DNA of 64,000 nt from JAEXNA01 sp037968995 (GTDB taxonomy: Bacteria > Vulcanimicrobiota > Xenobia > Xenobiales > JADMJV01), in contig JBBKWP010000282.1 of assembly GCA_037968995.1 (NCBI GenBank), positions 1 to 64,000 of the forward strand, in the 5' to 3' direction. Numbering within the stretch: the first letter of the stretch is position 1; each line of letters starts with the position of its first letter. The notes under the pieces were generated by a model that searched no databases, was not told where the DNA came from, and saw only the letters and a list, made by a program, of their open reading frames with translations. Made by a program: the position numbers and the translations under genes. This document shows, piece by piece, positions 62,516 through 64,000 of this stretch.

Positions 62516-63106
62516 ATGCGACTCTCCAAGGTTGTAACCAAAACTGGGGACGGAGGAACGACAGCCCTCATCGGGGGCCATCGTGTAAGTAAAGCGTCAC
62601 TCCGTGTGGCCGCCTATGGTGATGTAGACGAACTGAACTGCTGCTTAGGGCTGGCCGCCGCGCATCTCAAGGATGACGAATGTCTGGCCATCCTCAACGA
62701 ACTGCAACACAGGATGTTCACTCTGGGCGCCGACCTCGCCTCTCCCATAGGCGTTGAGGTGCCCCGAATGGACACAGGCCATGTGGATCGGTTAGAAGAG
62801 ATCCTCGAGGGCTTAATGGACGACCTACCGCCTTTGGAGGAGTTCATTCTGCCCGGCGGCGGACCGGGCGGTGCTGCTCTGCACCTCGCCCGTACCGTGG
62901 CCCGAAGAGCGGAACGGTCGGTGGTTCTGTTGTCGGACCAGATGGAAATCAACCCTTTGTCGATTATCTACCTGAATCGACTCTCGGACCTACTCTTTGT
63001 CATGGCCCGCGTTGGAAATAAGCGCGAAGGACAACCGGAAACCTTAGCTGACTTTTCTCAGAAAAAGAAAAGACAAACCGCTGGGACCAGCTCCCCATCT
63101 AAGTGA
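62516..63106 (+). CDS. ATP:cob(I)alamin adenosyltransferase (PduO/MMAB type)
   Basis: A 196-residue protein with the PduO-type N-terminal motif KTGDGGTTALIGG (ATP binding), the ELNCCLG segment, FILPGGGPGGAALHLARTVARRAER and LNRLSDLLFVMARV, all family landmarks. It converts cob(I)alamin to adenosylcobalamin. It starts 2 bases after the PilZ gene and overlaps the HrpB-like gene by GTGA. No B12-dependent enzyme lies near. Confidence 0.95.
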   Translation: MRLSKVVTKTGDGGTTALIGGHRVSKASLRVAAYGDVDELNCCLGLAAAHLKDDECLAILNELQHRMFTLGADLASPIGVEVPRMDTGHVDRLEEILEGLMDDLPPLEEFILPGGGPGGAALHLARTVARRAERSVVLLSDQMEINPLSIIYLNRLSDLLFVMARVGNKREGQPETLADFSQKKKRQTAGTSSPSK

Positions 63107-64000
63107 CCCTCGTCGACGCGGTTTTGGCCCAGCTAGGAAGAGCCGATCTTCCGGTCCAAGACGTTCTCCCCAACCTGACCAACCAACTTCAAACCAACCC
63201 AAACTTATGCGCGCTCATCGCACCGCCCGGCAGCGGCAAAACGCTGTTGGCTCCCATTTGGCTCTGGGAAACCGGCTCCTATCACCGGGTTTTCGTATTC
63301 CAGCCGCGTCGAGTGACCGCTCGTCTGCCGGCCTTGATGTTGCGGCAGGCCTGCGGTGCGACGGTCGGCTATCGCATCAGATTTGAACAGATGTGGGACG
63401 AATCCCGGACCAAAGTGGGCTTTTTAACCTATGGGACCGCTCTACGCACCTTTACCGACCAGAGGCCCAAGAAGCGCGATTTGTGGATCTTTGACGAGTT
63501 TCACGAGCGCCCATGGGAAGCCGACCTCTTGTTGACTTTCGCCCGAACCCTCCAGAGTCGGGCGGCCGGACCCAGTGTCCTGTTGATGTCGGCGACTCTC
63601 GACAAAAAGGGATTACCGCCGCAAACACCGTGCATAGAAAGCGACGGACGACTATTCCCCGTAAATATAAGCTGGGAAGTTCGAGAACCGCCGACGAGCA
63701 GTGACTCCATAGGATTGGCCAAGCTGATCGCTCGGCGCTCCTCGGAGCTTAGAGACGAGACGGCCGGCGAGCAGCTAATCTTCCTACCAAGTATGGCCTC
63801 CATCCGAGCCGTGGAGAAGACGTTGATCTCAGATTCTCTTCCCGGTCCGGTGGACGTTCTGCACTCCGCCATCGACGAATCTAACCTGCGCCGGGTTGTG
63901 GAGCGACGGACCGATGCCGGATTCCGAAGAGTGCTCTCTACAAATATTGGAGAATCTTCCATCACTCTGCCGGGCATCGCCGTGGTGATTGACGCCGGTC
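63103..64000 (+). CDS. hrpB: HrpB-like ATP-dependent helicase (truncated by window edge)
   Basis: A partial frame of 299 codons without a stop. It shows APPGSGKTLLAP (Walker A), FQPRRVTARL (motif Ia), DEFHER (motif II, DExH type), LMSATL (motif III), and LSTNIGESSITLPGI (motif V) as in HrpB and related DEAH/RHA helicases. The GTG at 63103 overlaps the preceding stop (GTGA). The C-terminal part lies right of the window, so full length is unknown. Confidence 0.88.
   Translation, partial: MTLVDAVLAQLGRADLPVQDVLPNLTNQLQTNPNLCALIAPPGSGKTLLAPIWLWETGSYHRVFVFQPRRVTARLPALMLRQACGATVGYRIRFEQMWDESRTKVGFLTYGTALRTFTDQRPKKRDLWIFDEFHERPWEADLLLTFARTLQSRAAGPSVLLMSATLDKKGLPPQTPCIESDGRLFPVNISWEVREPPTSSDSIGLAKLIARRSSELRDETAGEQLIFLPSMASIRAVEKTLISDSLPGPVDVLHSAIDESNLRRVVERRTDAGFRRVLSTNIGESSITLPGIAVVIDAG

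Overview
The window looks like chromosomal core sequence from a free-living, Gram-negative-type bacterium of an uncultured or deep-branching lineage. It is densely coded and moderately GC-rich by eye. GTG and TTG starts are frequent and neighbouring genes often overlap by 1 to 8 bases (ATGA, GTGA, TGATG). A lipoprotein, a signal-peptide protein, pseudopilins and TonB-independent housekeeping genes are present. Coenzyme F420 genes (cofD, cofC, cofE), a mannose-1-phosphate guanylyltransferase/phosphomannomutase fusion, a paired GlgC system and c-di-GMP parts (two GGDEF proteins, one tandem PilZ protein) occur together. That mix suggests something in the Chloroflexota, Armatimonadota, Cyanobacteria-relative or Eremiobacterota/Vulcanimicrobiota part of the tree, but the phylum cannot be fixed from this window. 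I see no insertion sequences, prophage, CRISPR, tRNA or rRNA.

Layout. 1-1.5 kb: 5' part of a large helical-repeat protein on the minus strand, running off the left edge. 1.8-2.7 kb: two small genes of unknown function, one glutamine-rich. 2.75-11.3 kb: a tight plus-strand run of acyl-CoA oxidase, TatD-type hydrolase, TcdA-like E1 enzyme, degenerate ASKHA protein, methyltransferase, NUDIX hydrolase, then cofD-cofC-cofE. 11.4-14.5 kb: three pseudopilin genes. 14.6-21.0 kb: coiled-coil protein, sugar nucleotidyltransferase fusion, a solo FtsH-type periplasmic domain protein and the first ligA, ending in a bidirectional terminator. 21.1-23.0 kb: an unknown helical protein and a divergent spermidine-synthase-like protein. 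23.1-29.7 kb: a minus-strand operon of TPR protein, DUF2760-like protein and two Hsp70-like ATPases. 30.0-36.9 kb: lipase-like lipoprotein, creatininase-family protein, YbjN-like protein, nicotinate phosphoribosyltransferase, methyltransferase and GAF-GGDEF protein.

37.0-47.4 kb: mfd, then minus-strand genes (spermidine-synthase-like, GGDEF, ferredoxin, cutA), then rph, a TPR protein and an RNase Z-like hydrolase. 47.4-51.6 kb: serC and a second, longer ligA in one operon, then a small secreted protein with a structured leader and a strong terminator. 51.7-55.8 kb: glgC plus a degenerate glgC paralogue, and a divergent class III aminotransferase. 55.8-61.2 kb: membrane protein, YfcC-type carrier, PcrA/UvrD helicase and a Ser/Thr kinase. 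61.2-64 kb: MAPEG protein, tandem PilZ protein, cob(I)alamin adenosyltransferase and the start of an HrpB-like helicase.

How the genes fit together. The cof genes make the F420 tail from FO, but FO synthase is not here. GlgC and its paralogue probably make ADP-glucose for glycogen. PcrA, Mfd and two NAD-dependent ligases serve DNA repair. The most unusual pieces are the Hsp70-pair operon, the isolated FtsH extracellular domain, the duplicated ligA with a charged insertion, the degenerate paralogues (GlgC-like, ASKHA, PMM domain, GGDEF) and the structured leader upstream of the small secreted protein.
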